Source: Balanoglossus misakiensis
Lineage: Eukaryota > Hemichordata
DNA length: 64,000 nt
Reading direction: 5' to 3'
Assembly (NCBI GenBank): GCA_040954595.2
Contig: CM082579.2
Coordinates: 1,178,001-1,242,000, forward strand
The first letter of the stretch is position 1. Each line of letters starts with the position of its first letter. Under the pieces are notes generated by a model, which saw only the letters and a program-made list of their open reading frames with translations, had not been told where the DNA came from and made no database searches. A program made the translations under genes and the position numbers. Shown here piece after piece: positions 25,203-38,715 of this stretch.

Positions 25203-27522
25203 ACCACATCAACATTTAGTGTAGGTTTGTCCTCGAATATTTCCAAACTATATTTATTTCGTGACATTTCCGAGTTACCAAACCTGATAAGCGGACAGTT
25301 TTGACAACGAAAGCCAAGTTCAGTGTACCCAGATAACGATGCGTGTATACGTTTTGTAAGTTTCAATGTTATAGAATGATACTTATAAATTCTATTTGAG
25401 GAGTGAATGTTTTCCGACAAATAATTATGTGTTAACAATGCTTATGAGACTAAAATCTCCATTATTATTACCATTTATGCATAATTGTCCGTGGCTCGTA
25501 CCGTACGCGTATATAAGAGTGGATAACATTATTAAGCGACATCAAACATAAATTTATGGGGGTACGCTTTTCATACATGTTGTCGCACGCTATTGTTAGA
25601 TGACCTGTCACCTGATGGATCTGGTTATATTAATGGCTTGTTGGTTACATTTAAATGTTGTATAAATACATGAATTGAGCATATGGTTTCCTCTGTTTTC
25701 GTCCGTAAATAAAAGCATTGTCTTTTTGTAGCATTTCTAAACCAAATAGAGTATTCCTTCTTACATATAAGCTTATGCTCTATATGTTGTTATCAGCCAC
25801 TCTTGGTATTCTCTGCTCGTTCAGCAATGCACTTTAAACAAAGTGATTGAATGAGCATATGGTCATGTTTTCAGTGGATTATAATGGATCTATTGTGATG
25901 ACTTGAACGATGTTAAAGCAACTCTAGAGCCATATTAGGGGTTGGTTATTTCGACAAAGCAAAATTTTTCCACGGGTTTCTATATGCTGACGTTTCGACT
26001 CCATTTTTTAGAGATTACCTAATTCTAACGAAAACACTGCTCTCCAATTACCCATTTGTGTACTTGTAACTCGCCACTGGTGACCCGTGCGTATGTCGCA
26101 TTTGCTAGACTGAACGCCTTATGGCTTTATCTTTGTGACATTACTTTTCGTATTTAACATCCAAACATAGATATCTGCACTATACAATAATTGTTATTGC
26201 CATTTGGTGTAAGTCGCTTAAATTCGGAACGTTAGCTTACAACTCTATTTTAGTTCGTTTTGCTTAAAACTAAAATCGGTTATTGATACAAGCTATCACA
26301 AGCTACTACAAAAAGTGCTGTTTACTGTATTTCGTATTCTTGTGTCGTGCTGTATTAGAAGTTCCGTGCCAAATCCTGTTTGACGACATTGGCGCAGTCG
26401 ACGGCTGTAATCAGATACATCCTAGTACATGTAATCATTGCTTTAGGCAGACAATAAAATTGATGGGATAGATTTACTTCCAAGAAGCTTGCACGACACA
26501 AGAACGCGATTTTATATCTGTTCACAAAAGAGAGGGTAAATCTCAAGTTCTTTACGGTACGTGAAATGAATTGAGGAAAAGTTTCAGTCGTCTTCGTAGA
26601 ATGCATGTCAATGAAGACACGTTGGTGAAGACCGAGGCCATTACATGTTCAAATGTACATGAGCCACCTTATCAAATCTTCAACCACCTTGAATTTTGCC
26701 GATGTACTCCAAAAAGTTTCCAAAAATAGTTATTTCAAGTCAACATATATATTTACTATATATTTATCATGCAGTTCACAATAATATTATAGAGCTGGTG
26801 CGGATATGACGTCATAAAATCATATTAAGAAGCTACGAGATGATAACATTATTCAAATCTAAATTCTGTATCAGTAGAAAAGCAAGAACGGCATATGAAG
26901 CACAAACACAGACGTTGCGTGTGATGTGCATTGATTTATGTAAAGTAAACTATTCATCAAATGCATCTACTAGTTTTATGGTCCTCAACGGACACTCGAT
27001 CAACGGTTGCCACGGTAATATATATATTACATAAACGTACGGTGATGTGAATTATTCGGCATGAGAAATTTTTGAATAATTTGAGTGTCGAAGGAGATAA
27101 TGTAGGAAATATTTTAATTAAAATAAATGAATAAATTTACTGTAACTGGTACTCAACGTAATGTGTTATAATTCGAGCAATCTTTAAGTGGAGTGATAGA
27201 GCCGAACCAAGACAAGTTTAAACTCAGTGGTGAATGTTCACTAATTTACATTCATGCTTTCAAATAGCTTTAACCGACTTTCCAAAGAACGTCTCCGACA
27301 AGTTGTTTGGTGGAGTTCTAGATTGCTTGAGCAGAGACATTCATGCCCTCAAATCTACCCATAAAAGCTAAGTGCACCCACAATCCTTAGCGCACGGTTG
27401 TATTTAGGCACCAATGTGAGAGCACCTCTAAATCCCACCATCATCACCATCATAAAAATAACACATATGTCGTCACAATTACTGAGAGGCTGAGGTTATT
27501 ATTCTAAAATACGGAAACTTAC
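25203..27522. other. Intergenic region after the GPCR, including its likely poly(A) signal
   Basis: AATAAA at 25708-25713 is the first good poly(A) signal after the GPCR stop. The rest shows no supported gene. A full palindromic CRE word TGACGTCA lies at 26807-26814 with no gene close by. Confidence 0.5.
25708..25713 (+). terminator. Candidate poly(A) signal of the GPCR gene
   Basis: AATAAA lies 505 bp downstream of the stop codon on the coding strand. Confidence 0.45.
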
Positions 27523-27619
27523 AAATCTTTGGGCCAGCCAGGATACTTAAGAAGCCGCTTCCCAAGTTTGACCATTGACATCACGTGATCAGTTTCAACG
27601 TCTTCATATGGGCGTCGTC
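27523..27619 (-). pseudogene. Isolated receptor tyrosine kinase exon (C-lobe)
   Basis: The 97-bp segment is bounded by a CTAG acceptor and a GTAAGT donor and reads RRPYEDVETDHVMSMVKLGK then RLLKYPGWPKD. This is the kinase C-lobe segment (PYxx...RLxxPxxCPKEL pattern). It has exactly the same length (97 bp) and the same splice phases as exon 21 of the receptor kinase at 32885-32981 ([17 protein letters not shown]...). I found no neighbouring kinase exons on either side: no WSFG exon upstream and no CW...RP exon downstream. It is either a stranded duplicate of a receptor-kinase exon or part of a decayed paralogue. The frame itself is intact. Confidence 0.68.
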
Positions 27620-28816
27620 CTAGAAGGTAAATAAAACATTTTGTATGAGTAAATTACGGCATGCGCAATGCGAAATGTTGTATAATAGACACAAGCTAAT
27701 TTGTATACTTTTTCCCGATTTTAGAAAAAGAATTATGCCAACTTCTGCAAACTCTTCCAAAGTTGTGTTCTAGAAGCAGCTCGTCCAAGCTACTTTACCT
27801 CCAAGCGTTTGATTCTCTCAGACGCAGATCTATATCATGGCAACAAAGCTAAAAATGACACATGCAATTACATAATGATAACACATGTTTGGGCAACGGG
27901 TATGTCCCATTCAAAACGCCTACATTCTTATGGTAATGAAAGTTTAAATCGATAATACTCACGTGTACCTGTAAGTGAAAACCCTCCAATCTTCTCCGAA
28001 GGGCAGCTCGCTGGAAACTTACACGGGAAAGTTGTAAGGTTGTCTTCAAAAGACAGTAAATATGCAAAGGCGCACATCCACATACGTAACAATGTAAACG
28101 GTAGAAGCGGAAATAACCTGTCTCTGGTGTCAAGTGTTGTAAATCTAACCTGAGAAGTTGTCTTGAACAAACGACCATAGACGAGTATCCAATCTGGCGT
28201 TTCTTGGCTCTGCCAAACAGGCAGCGTAGAATAATGCATTAAAATTGAGTACCAAAGGCCTGATAACCCGCCGAGATGATGTACGGTGACCTGGCGTTCC
28301 TTTGATGCAAGTCACAGACAGGGGGTGTCACTCTGCCGTGGTTATACTATAGTCAACAGCGTGTTCTGCATGGCTAATGACCTAGTAGAATCGGCCAATC
28401 AGAGGCACAGCTTCTTGGGGTCATCGGGTTATGCAACAAGTCACCATCTTTACTTACGTTTGTAATTTATAACCCACTGATTAGGCAAAAAAATAATATA
28501 ATCAAACTGAAAATTGTAGCAACGTTTTACTTGCATAAATATTTACTTAGGTAACAGGCTAATTTATGCACACCAACTGACGATTCCATCAAACAATACC
28601 TACAATATCACGCTGTCTTGAAACCCCAAAACACATACCTTTCTACAATTTACATCATAACGCAATGAGCCTAGGTACATGTATTACTAAAGCCTAATTC
28701 CGTCTGTCTACATTGAAATAAAATCGACTGAAAAAGTAACGGCCATTCCGTGTAAATTTAATACAGTGCCTGGATACAACTACATACAGCACGTTGGTTT
28801 CCAACCGACTTGATAT
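27620..28816. other. Intergenic region, no supported gene
   Basis: A minus-strand open segment around 27970-28239 ends near a GTGAGT donor, but it has no recognisable domain and no supported partner exons. I see nothing else. Confidence 0.45.
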
Positions 28817-31642
28817 TTATTGTCGCATGCATATGTCGGCTGGCTGCTCGTCGACATCCGTGTGATGGAAATCGTCGTTGCCCGAGTGGAAACTGTTCCA
28901 TGCAAGAACGGCCCCTTCTGTGGTGTACCGTCCACACTGTCTGGACATGTAATACATTTGGTGCCAATCCCTCCCCAAATCTACTGGCCACATGTGAAAG
29001 CCGTACACATCTCCTAAGAAAATATTTCTACCCTCTTTTAAGGGGCTGAATCCTAATCTAACCGTTCCACGGCCGTTGAGATGGACTTCCCGATCGTAGA
29101 TACTTCTTGTTATTTGGATGCCGTCCCTGAATATCTGAAAGGTAGCCTGGTTCGATATTGTTGCCGCCAGGCACAGATGATGCCATAACCCGTCGTTGAC
29201 ACGACCTGACCCGGAACCAATTCTGGAGTAGCCTCGGTGTTCTTGTCCGTCATATGTCGTCACTTGAAGACGACTGTGGTCGATGTAAATACTCTGTATG
29301 TCATCGTCATCACCATAAGAGGCTTCGAACTCAAATATCGTTGTGACACTGTTGTATGTCGTGGACGTCCTCGTCCACAGGCAAAATGTTACTTCTGACA
29401 AACTTCTCGACACACCGGCTTGTTCAAGCCAAAGCCTAGAAGATCTTCCAAGCACATATTTTGTTGAGGTTTGGTCTGAAAAATAGAATAGAATGCAGGA
29501 AGTGATAATGGCAACACGCCTTCAACTAATAAAACGTAAAACTTTCGGGTAGAGGATCTAGTCAACTAGAAGAAAAGGTGTTTTCAAAATGGACACAACT
29601 TGAGACAGCCAACCAAGTTGACAAAAACTGGTGACGAGGTAGAAATATCTCTGTATTTTGTGTAATCCTTCCAGACGAACACGAACAGTTCTTTACTGTT
29701 AATTCCGTCCAAGACCTTACCTGCAGGACATTCGCCTTCAAGATCGGCACAGATGCATGACCCCTGAACGGTATCTACGTTTTCAAGACACGCACCCCCT
29801 GTCATGCAAGCTTCAAGGCGACATCCCGGACGACCTACAGGTTAGAAACAATAGTAAGCATACGTGTCAAGGTGTATGATGAAGGCGCGAATTTATATTT
29901 TATTACCAGCTTATTCACCCTTCGAATAAAATATGAAATATATAGACTACATGTATTATGTTTAAAATGTTTGTGTTCTTGCGTCATATTTTCTACTTAC
30001 GACATATATCAGTCGCTTTCTTTTCTATATTTTCAGCCTCATAGGTTTCTTCTTGAATTATGACTGGCCATCTAAGAAGGGCTTCTTCTGCGTCATATCC
30101 GCTACAGCTTTCCATCATTCCTGTGATTGTTTGTTCGTCCAGTTTGATGCTGTACATGTGAAACTGGCTCATCTCGCCGACAAAACGATGGCTATTCCTG
30201 GCAGTGGGCGGGGCGTGCCCGAGGTAGACCACTCCGCCGCCAAGCATGTGTTCAAAATGGCCGTCGCCCAGAATGATACCAGTGCCATCGACGTAAAGCC
30301 AGCGACGACCGGTGCCGATCCTGCCAACCCAAGCCACACACACGTGATGCCAGAGGCCGTCAGTCGGGATCCGACCCTGCAGGGCACCCCCTCCCGCTCC
30401 CCGCTCGTAGTATTGCCAAACATAATCCAAGAAGAGTGACAGAGCATGCGCCAGTTTGTTTGACGTTGGCACCGAAGTCGCCGCTTCGTAGTGCGCCAGC
30501 GCAGTGTATCTGTCGTAGTTGACATCCGGTCTGGTTTTTATCCACAGGCAAAAAGTGAGCTCCGACAGTCGAGGATCCGTGCTGTCACTGTAGCTATCGA
30601 TTGTTACTGAGGAGCTGCCATTAAATATGAACTTTGGATCTGAAAGATTGAAATTAGCATTACATGAAATTTACTATTTCCGTTGATATCTAGAGGATTT
30701 CCTTTTAGTCACCGAGGTATTCGAGAATCTAGATTATAATTCTCGGGTTAAGATCTTTTCGACAGAAAATGAATTCGACTGATTTCTTAAGTGCGCCACG
30801 AGCGGCGTAGCTGTGAACAAACATTATCTGAATTAGAAGTATCTCTACCTCGCTCGGTTGCATGGACCTTGCCAAAGTGCATGGCTGTTGTCGGCGATCG
30901 TACTAACCCCGTCATGGCATTATAAATCAGCCACAATGTCCATCATATCTCCTGCAGTGATTCGTGTTACGGTTTACCCTGAGGCTTATCACCTTGACCA
31001 AAAACTTGATAGCATTACTTGTTTGGTCAGATCAGACACTTATGGTCTTTTCCAAGAAAGGGATATTATTACTCCCCAATATTCGGTCTCGAAGATGTTT
31101 CAAATTGATTTTGACTTCTTATGGGTGTGATTAGTGATGGCATGTCACATTAAGATGACATTACACTTTTGGTGTAATATCAGTTATCGAGCGTCTGTGA
31201 CTGAGATATACGTAACATGCAAAACTATACCATGTATATCTTCTTGTTCTTCTGCTTGGCAGTCATTGACCTCTGAGCGCAATCTTCCCACTTCCTGTTC
31301 TGCTATGTTTTTCTGATATTCCAGATCGTCTATTCGTTGAAGTAAATCCAAGATGACACTCTTCAGCGTTTCCGCTTTCGCTCGTTCTTCTTGTAACTGT
31401 TGTCTCCAATCCCATTCTTCTCCGTCGCCATTAGAGCCGCAGATACTTGGCAAAACTTGGTCAATCGGCAAACATCGCCGGTCGTCCGGAGGGGACAGCA
31501 ACAGAGTGTATGAGCAGCGATTTTCCCGCGCACAGAACCCATAGCCAGGAGAGCATGAGTAACCACCGCTGTTGTCCTGACACAGTGTTAATCGCAGCAA
31601 ACACATCATGCCAGCAAGTAGTATGTACAAGTAATACGCCAT
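28817..31642 (-). CDS. Secreted coiled-coil protein with two pentraxin-like domains and an EGF-like module
   Basis: Four exons (31642-31231, 30639-30001, 29834-29721, 29475-28817) join in frame to 607 aa. Residues 1-21 (MAYYLYILLAGMMCLL...) are a signal peptide. A cysteine-rich segment follows (22-70), then a charged heptad-like coiled coil (about 75-125, QLQEERAKAETLKSVILDLL). The first pentraxin/LamG-like domain is at about 138-340, with LSELTFCLWIKT, DGLWHHVCVAWVG and FVGEMSQFHMY. Exon 3 is a six-cysteine-like module (GCRLEACMTGGACLE...CICADLEGEC). The second pentraxin-like domain (about 390-607) repeats the pattern with LSEVTFCLWTRT and DGLWHHLCLAATI. Pentraxins are extracellular recognition proteins, and the coiled coil suggests an oligomer like the long pentraxins. 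Two pentraxin domains in one chain are unusual. Confidence 0.85.
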
Positions 31643-32375
31643 CTCCGTTGATTGTCAGTTCCCGCGGTGTATTAGCAGTGAAACGCCTCTTGGAACGGCA
31701 AAGTTTAGCAAGTCGATGTCAGCGGTTGTTACAGATGCGATGTCCAGTAACAGATATGTTCATATCGGATTCCTGCCCTTCTATCCGCGTCATCTGACGT
31801 CAGAGATATCGGCCGAGAGAAAATAAACAACTGCCAGTCGAATATGTTTACATACAATCGGTACACTAACTGAGCGGAAAGTATGAAAAGAATACTTCCT
31901 AGCTTAGTTGTCAAATTTTAGATGCCATTGCTGTCTGTTTGTGTAAATGCTGTTTTATTAATCTTATGCCAGGCTAAGGATTTCTCTCCATGCATCATTT
32001 CTCACCCAATTCAGCAATTCTTTTTTTTTCTTTTTTTAAAGACTGGTAGTAGCAATCACAAGCCCTGTCTGTTACGGTAAATTTGAAAATGAAAAATCAT
32101 ACCAGTGTTTGATAAAAGCAATATTCAACATGATGACTTTTTACTCTGAAGTGATACAATCTGCCACATTAGTAACTATGACTACTCGCTTATCCATTAA
32201 TATCGTCACTTTGAAAATAGTAACAGTTCTAATGTTATTGAGACTATTTTGTTGATGTGAGCAATTATGACTCGCTATCTCGCACGCACACACGCATACG
32301 CACACGCATTCACTAGTCAAAATACTACATTCCATGAAACTTTAGATATAAAACATAATTACTCAATTGAGAAAT
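31643..32375. other. Intergenic region between the pentraxin gene and the 3' end of the receptor kinase
   Basis: It contains the pentraxin promoter region, with a full CRE word TGACGTCA at 31795-31802, about 155 bp upstream of the pentraxin ATG. It also contains tttatt at 31954-31959, which reads AATAAA on the minus strand, about 420 bp after the receptor kinase stop. Confidence 0.5.
31795..31802. promoter_or_regulatory. CRE/ATF palindrome upstream of the pentraxin gene
   Basis: TGACGTCA is the perfect ATF/CREB site. It lies about 155 bp upstream of the minus-strand ATG at 31642. Confidence 0.45.
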
Positions 32376-35300
32376 CTAAACAAACATTTCTAGTGCTTCA
32401 TTATCTGTACCAAGTGGATGCAGCTTGATATCGTTCTTTTCTCCTTGTGTTAAATCACAAAAGAATCCCTGTGAAAGAAAGTGTAATAGAGTGTAATTTT
32501 GTTTTATAAAAGGTAACAGCTTGTACAAACAATTATGTAAACAGTAATGAGATATCAGATGGGCGTGTACTCACCTTTCTTTGATGTCTCAGAGTTGTCA
32601 GATGGTTGACCAGATTGTTTGCTGTTGGTCTTCTGGATTGATCACTTTTCCAACAGCTTTTCATAACTTCATATCTGCAGTTCACACAAAAAAAGTTTGT
32701 AAAGAAACTACCACCACCACCACCGACGCCGCCGTCACCACCATCGTCATCATCCCACACGATTTCTATACATGTAATAAGGAGCGCCTAAACGGTGATG
32801 GTGTGATCAGTGATGTTTCAAAACAGATAAATATATAACAACTTCACCATTCACACCACATTCCCATCATTTTCATTCACTTACAATTCTTTTGGGCAGC
32901 CAGTACATCTTTGGAGTCTTGTGTCACATTTTATCATCTTGAGAACGTCGTAGTTTTTCACCCCTTCATAAGGGCAACGTCCTGAAAATGGAATCCGACA
33001 TCACACAACTATTAATGAAGGTAAATCGAAGACATGTTTTACCACTGCCATAATAAATAGGCTCAGAAAGTTTTTACCACTTAAAGTTGAGATATAATTG
33101 AATACTTCAAACTTACCAAGTGAACTGATTTCCCAGAGTAACACACCGAATGACCATCTGTTTGAAGAGGAAAAGAAATAGCATCGGTATTATGCCTTTG
33201 TATTCTATGTCAGTCACTGTGCTTCTACTGTTAATGCCCCCATGAAACGTTGGTACTATAGTGTGATTTTATTTTCAAACTAAATTAGTGGTAAATTTGA
33301 TTAAATACATGGAGCTGTATCATTGGGCCTTGCAATTGCTCTCATGTCTCATTCTGCCACAGCATTGTGAATTAATTCGAATGCAATTCTTACATGTCAC
33401 TTTTCTCAGAGTATTCAAAGTAGCCCTCTAGCGTCTCAGGGGCCATCCATCGAAGAGGAAGTTTTGCGTCATCATTCTCGCTGATCTTCTTCTTGTAGAT
33501 GTAGGTATAAATGTCTCTCGACAAACCAAAGTCACACAACTTTCCAATGCCTTTGCCATAAATGACCACATTGCGAGCTGCAATGTCCCTATGGATGACC
33601 TGTTATAAAATGAGGTCAAAGATTTGAAAAAAAATGGTAAGCAGAAAGGGCAACGATTTGAATCACAGCAGCTGATATGACACACAAGCGAAACAAATGT
33701 CAATAGTGAGCTTACATGTTTCTCATGCAGAAAGTTCATCCCTTTGCAAGCATCTATGGCCCAGTTAGTAAGGTAAGCGCCCACTTTCAGCAACGAGTCG
33801 TCCAAAGAAAAACAGTTGGATTTCTGGGCATGCTCTGACTTTAAACGGCGTAGGTAGTCGTAGAGGTCGCCATTCTCTGCGTATTCAAGTACCAGCTTTA
33901 TTGGCCCTGTAAAGAAGGAAGCGTAACGTAACGTGCAGTCTTTTAAACGCCTTTCTACACGAGTACACCATGCACAAGTGTTGGTAATGTATGTTTACTC
34001 GTGTTGAGCTGAGTAATTTTGTGGGAGGGGACGACTGTTGGCCCTGCAAAAAACAAACTCTCATAGACGTAAAAGACATTTTGGTTGATTAGGAATCTCA
34101 CCATCATCGACGACAATTCCATGGATGTTCACGATATTCTCATGTCTTCCCAGCTTTAACTGATTGTATGCTTCGTACAGCAATGCCTTCTCGTCCCTCT
34201 TAGTCATATTACCTTGAAAAAGACACAATATTTAGCACTGTTATAGTGTGGTTATGAAAAATATAATAATCAGAAAGATATTAGGAGGTGAAAAAGATAG
34301 ATTTTAGTTAATATTGGAAGAACGCTAGATCGGCAATAGTGTGTGCCAACGACAGTCACCGGGAAATAGAAGGCCAATAGTCTGGTGCAACAAAATATGG
34401 CGGAAATTACCTTGATTGATTTTCACAGCTACTGTAATTTCAGAAACACCCTGCTTGCGATATTTGGCCTTGTGAACAATTCCAAATCCTCCTTGTCCAA
34501 TAATGACACTCAGATTGATCTCAGAACCTTTAATGAGCCATTTACTCAGGTTGTTTACCATGCAGCCTTCTTCACCAACAGTGGAACTCTCTGCCTTAGC
34601 CAATTCCTGTTGTCAAAATTCATATCATTATTGTTGTTGTTGTTGTCGTCCTCCGTATACATTTGGAACTCGTGAAGGAATACAATCACCTCTAAAAGTT
34701 TTCGAATGACCATTTGTTGGCTCACAATGTCGCGTCGCCATTCACTGAAAATCTGAATAATTTTATCCCTGAAAGATTAGTGAAGTGTCAGTCATATGAT
34801 TTCACCCCTGATCTTCCATTCATTAGCCTTGCCCAGGTAATTTGAGGAGTCCGCTTGTATAAATCATGCTCTAAACAGAATACAGACTTACCAGCAGTAA
34901 CCCAAGCCTGTAAGCCGCAGATTTCTTATTTCTCATTTGGGAAACCATGGTCTTGACAATGAAAAGTCCCAATGTTAATATGATGAAGCATATAGCAACA
35001 AACAATCCAATCCCTATGACTATGCCATTGGTGTCAGTTTTAGGTCGTCTATGAACATTGGCTGGTTCTGTAAAGATTATAGTAAAAAATTCAGCTACAT
35101 CTATTTATTGCATCTCTTCGACAAATTCAAATACATGTAAATGTAAATCCACATTGCTCTGAAGCACAAAGTTCGGCCATAATTACCTTCACAGTGTGCG
35201 CCCTCCCATCCTTCTGCGCATGTACAGTTTCCAGTCACGTGATCACAAGTTCCTCTCTCGCATCGGCAGCGTCCGGTACAATTTAATCCGTATAAATTTT

Positions 35301-38300
35301 GTGCGCAACCTGCAAACGATTAGTGACTAACACAGTCACGGTGACGAGTTTCAGACTCAAAAGGTCATAGAAAGTCAAATGCAAATGCAAATGCATGTAC
35401 ATAAAACGAAAAACATATCAGATACATTGTTTGTCGAAATTCATGAGGGTACATTCTCTCAACAAGATGGCCGACTACCATGACATACCTTGATCACAGT
35501 GAACTCCTGTCCAACCTGGTTTACATTGACAACCAGTGTATTGGAAACAGCTGCTTGCATGGAGACAGTCGCATCGTTTTTCACACATTTCCCCCCATTT
35601 ATTGACTTGACAACCTGTTGTATGATTGAAAGTATTGTCAAACCATTAACACATATCTAGGGCAAGGCGTCAAAATGTAGACATAAAGCTCTTGACCGTT
35701 ATCATCGTAATCATACTCCAACTGTATTTCACAAAAGCTGTCGATTGCAGGACAGACGTTAAACGTTTATCTGGGAAAGCGCAGTCCCTACCTGCTATCT
35801 TCACTTCTGTAAATTCAGAATAAGTGTTTCCATATTCATCACGAACTCTACATTCATATGTTCCAGAGTTCCCCGGGAACAGTGTAAAATACTCGCCACC
35901 TAAGGATCTGTAACTGGTGAAGTAACAAAATGTGAGAACATTCTAGTGATAGGCTGGATACTGGGCATTTAATTATGGTTGAGGGATCGATGTGAACAAG
36001 AAACTGCAGTAGATACGCAAAACAAAAATAATGAAAACATAGCAAGAAGTTGACGTACCCATAATAGCCTGTTACAACAGCCTTTTGTACAGGCACAGTG
36101 TTTTCCTTATTAGGCTGTAGCACGCCATCTTTGTACCATTGGATAAGTTTAACTTTGATTTGAAATGACCGACAGGTCATGTAGAAAACATCGCCAATAT
36201 TTGTAGATGAGTTTTTCGGTGAAACTTCTACAGTTGGATTCGCTACAAGAAATGATAAGTAATATCAGAACACAGGTGCCAACTCTAATGTAACAACAAA
36301 GACTGTTCAATAATTAGCAACATTTCTACCTGCATTTGTATGTCACTGTATTTGTCCATAGTATGTAATGTTTAGTGAACAGAGGCAGTGCATCACTAGT
36401 TCACCTAAGACAGCAATGGTTTTCCACGTGTATTCACACACACTATACAAAATGCACGGATTCTTTACTTACGGATGTCGCATGCAACTCCTTTCCATCC
36501 TGGTTGACATTTGCACGCTCCGTTAAAGATGTGGCACGCAGCGTCGTTTTGACATATACAGTCGAACTGGCAATATCCTCCATACTTGCCAACCGGACAG
36601 CCTGAAAGTTCATTTTGAAAAAAATGATGGCGAAATAAACGGTGTTTTGTCTTGACAATTAGAATTATGTTGATATAGGAAAATATTGAACATACGTACC
36701 AAGTACTTTCATTTGAAATGTTATCGAAAATTCGATCGGGTCTGCACTACACTCAATTTCAGACGTTTCGGTGGTGTGAAACATATCGTAGGGAATGGTC
36801 AACTGAAATATATTGGGGAGGCGTTCGACGGCAACTGGATTAGAAAATGCAGAAATCCTTCGCAAAACGTCTTCTGGTACTTCCTTGAGGCTCTGTAAAG
36901 ATATAGTCGGATTTTTATAACATGTTTATAGTCTTGAGTGTATCCTACATTGAACTTTTGACGTCGACCATAAAGTAGAATCAGGGTAGAAGCTTGTGAT
37001 TGGAAAGTCTTATATACCTTCAATACTTTGCAATCTATATCTGTTGGTGCCCATAATGTCCCCACTTTATTCGTGCTTGGGTTTATTTCTCCGCAGTGAA
37101 TTCTTTCCAAGCTGTTACAACCTGTGATGCCATTTCTATCGTATACCATTTGCGTTCTCCCCAAGTACACGGTCAAATCACCTACATGGAATAAATGTGA
37201 AGGCTTCATTAACCAGACAGTGGTAACACCCTTCTTTTAAAATTACATTTCTTCGAGAGAACAAAGAAGAAACATATGATACGAAAATACTTTAGGAAGT
37301 ATAACTTTCAGTCGTCATTTTTGCATTGTTTGTGTTGAAATAGAAAAAAGAATATGTCTGTAGTGTGTAGACTTTGGCCGAAATCGCTATTTAAATTACA
37401 CTCCTAAAACTTACATCTGTCGTTTTGTAGATCCAGAAAAGTTAATGCAAAATTACTGCCGAAGGAAGCCGGGTAAGAGTAAATATAGTTCCTGTTGTCT
37501 CTACCTTTACTGTATATAGTAACCGGTATTGGCTGAAAGAATAGATACAATCAGTGAGTGAACTTTCACGAATGCAATTAATTAATCATTCACCATCTAA
37601 AACGAAACTAATCTGCTGGGAAGATGGGGGTTAAGTCGGATTCTTGGCAATCCGTGTAAACTACAGTGTTTGAGGATTTTCATTTCCAGATAATCAGAAG
37701 CGAACCCAGAATGACCAGTGTTGCTGCAGAATTGGCGTGTGGCACGTGAAATAAATCTGTTTCTTTTCTGTTTCCACTTACATAATTGTCAGCCTTTCGC
37801 ACAGGCCAAGCACATTTTTCGTTAAAGTATGGTGGCCAACCAGTGACGTCCTCCACAACAACTGTGACGTTATAGACATGACATGACGTCATATTGCCAT
37901 CTGTAACCTAGGTAAGATACAACACACCAACAATAGACGTCAGGCAAATTAATCTTGCTCTTAGAAATTTATATTCATGTTGGATACTTAATTTTTATAC
38001 AAATCGTTCGAACTTGGTATCACGTCGAATGCCAATCAGTAACCACCTACCTCTTGTGTAGATAACAGTAAATGGTATCCCTTATCAACGTTGTAGTCGA
38101 GATATTTAGCCAAATATATTGTAGCATTATTAGCATCAAATCCAAACCTCTCATTCTGCATAGGTGTAAAAGTAAAGAAAAAGATTCTTAGTACAAACAA
38201 CAGAATCAACTATTTTTAGCGCTGAATCGTCATCTGTGAGTGCGCCCCTTATGGTAAACAACACACCTTGTTTCCATTCGTCAAGAACAGATGTTTCTTC

Positions 38301-38684
38301 GATGTTTCTGTCTTCGGATCTTGAAATATGACGTAACCAATCGCTGCATTCTGTGATCAAAAATATATACCATATAAGGTACCGGATATTAATGATAATA
38401 AAAACCAAAACGTGTGATCCACTACCCACATGACCAAACAATCAAACATTTCTTTGGTTTCACTTCTGTTTCCTAGTTGATCCCTATGAAATCATAAACA
38501 TACCTCCGGTATTATGACTGTATGCCGCGCAGTTAGCTCACATCCGGGGACGTTATTCAACATGGGCTGTGACGGTTTAGCGTTAAAATGGGGGAGATTT
38601 CGTATCTGTGACATATTGCCTGTGAATTGAAATTGTGAATACATGTAAATAAATATACGTATTTCAAATGCAAGAGCACGAATA

Positions 38685-38715
<31 letters not shown>

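Noticed and set aside
27849-28239. Minus-strand frames near the lone kinase exon, tested as missing kinase exons
   Set aside because: They lack WSFG, HRD or DFG motifs and any kinase-like pattern, so they were not joined to the kinase exon.
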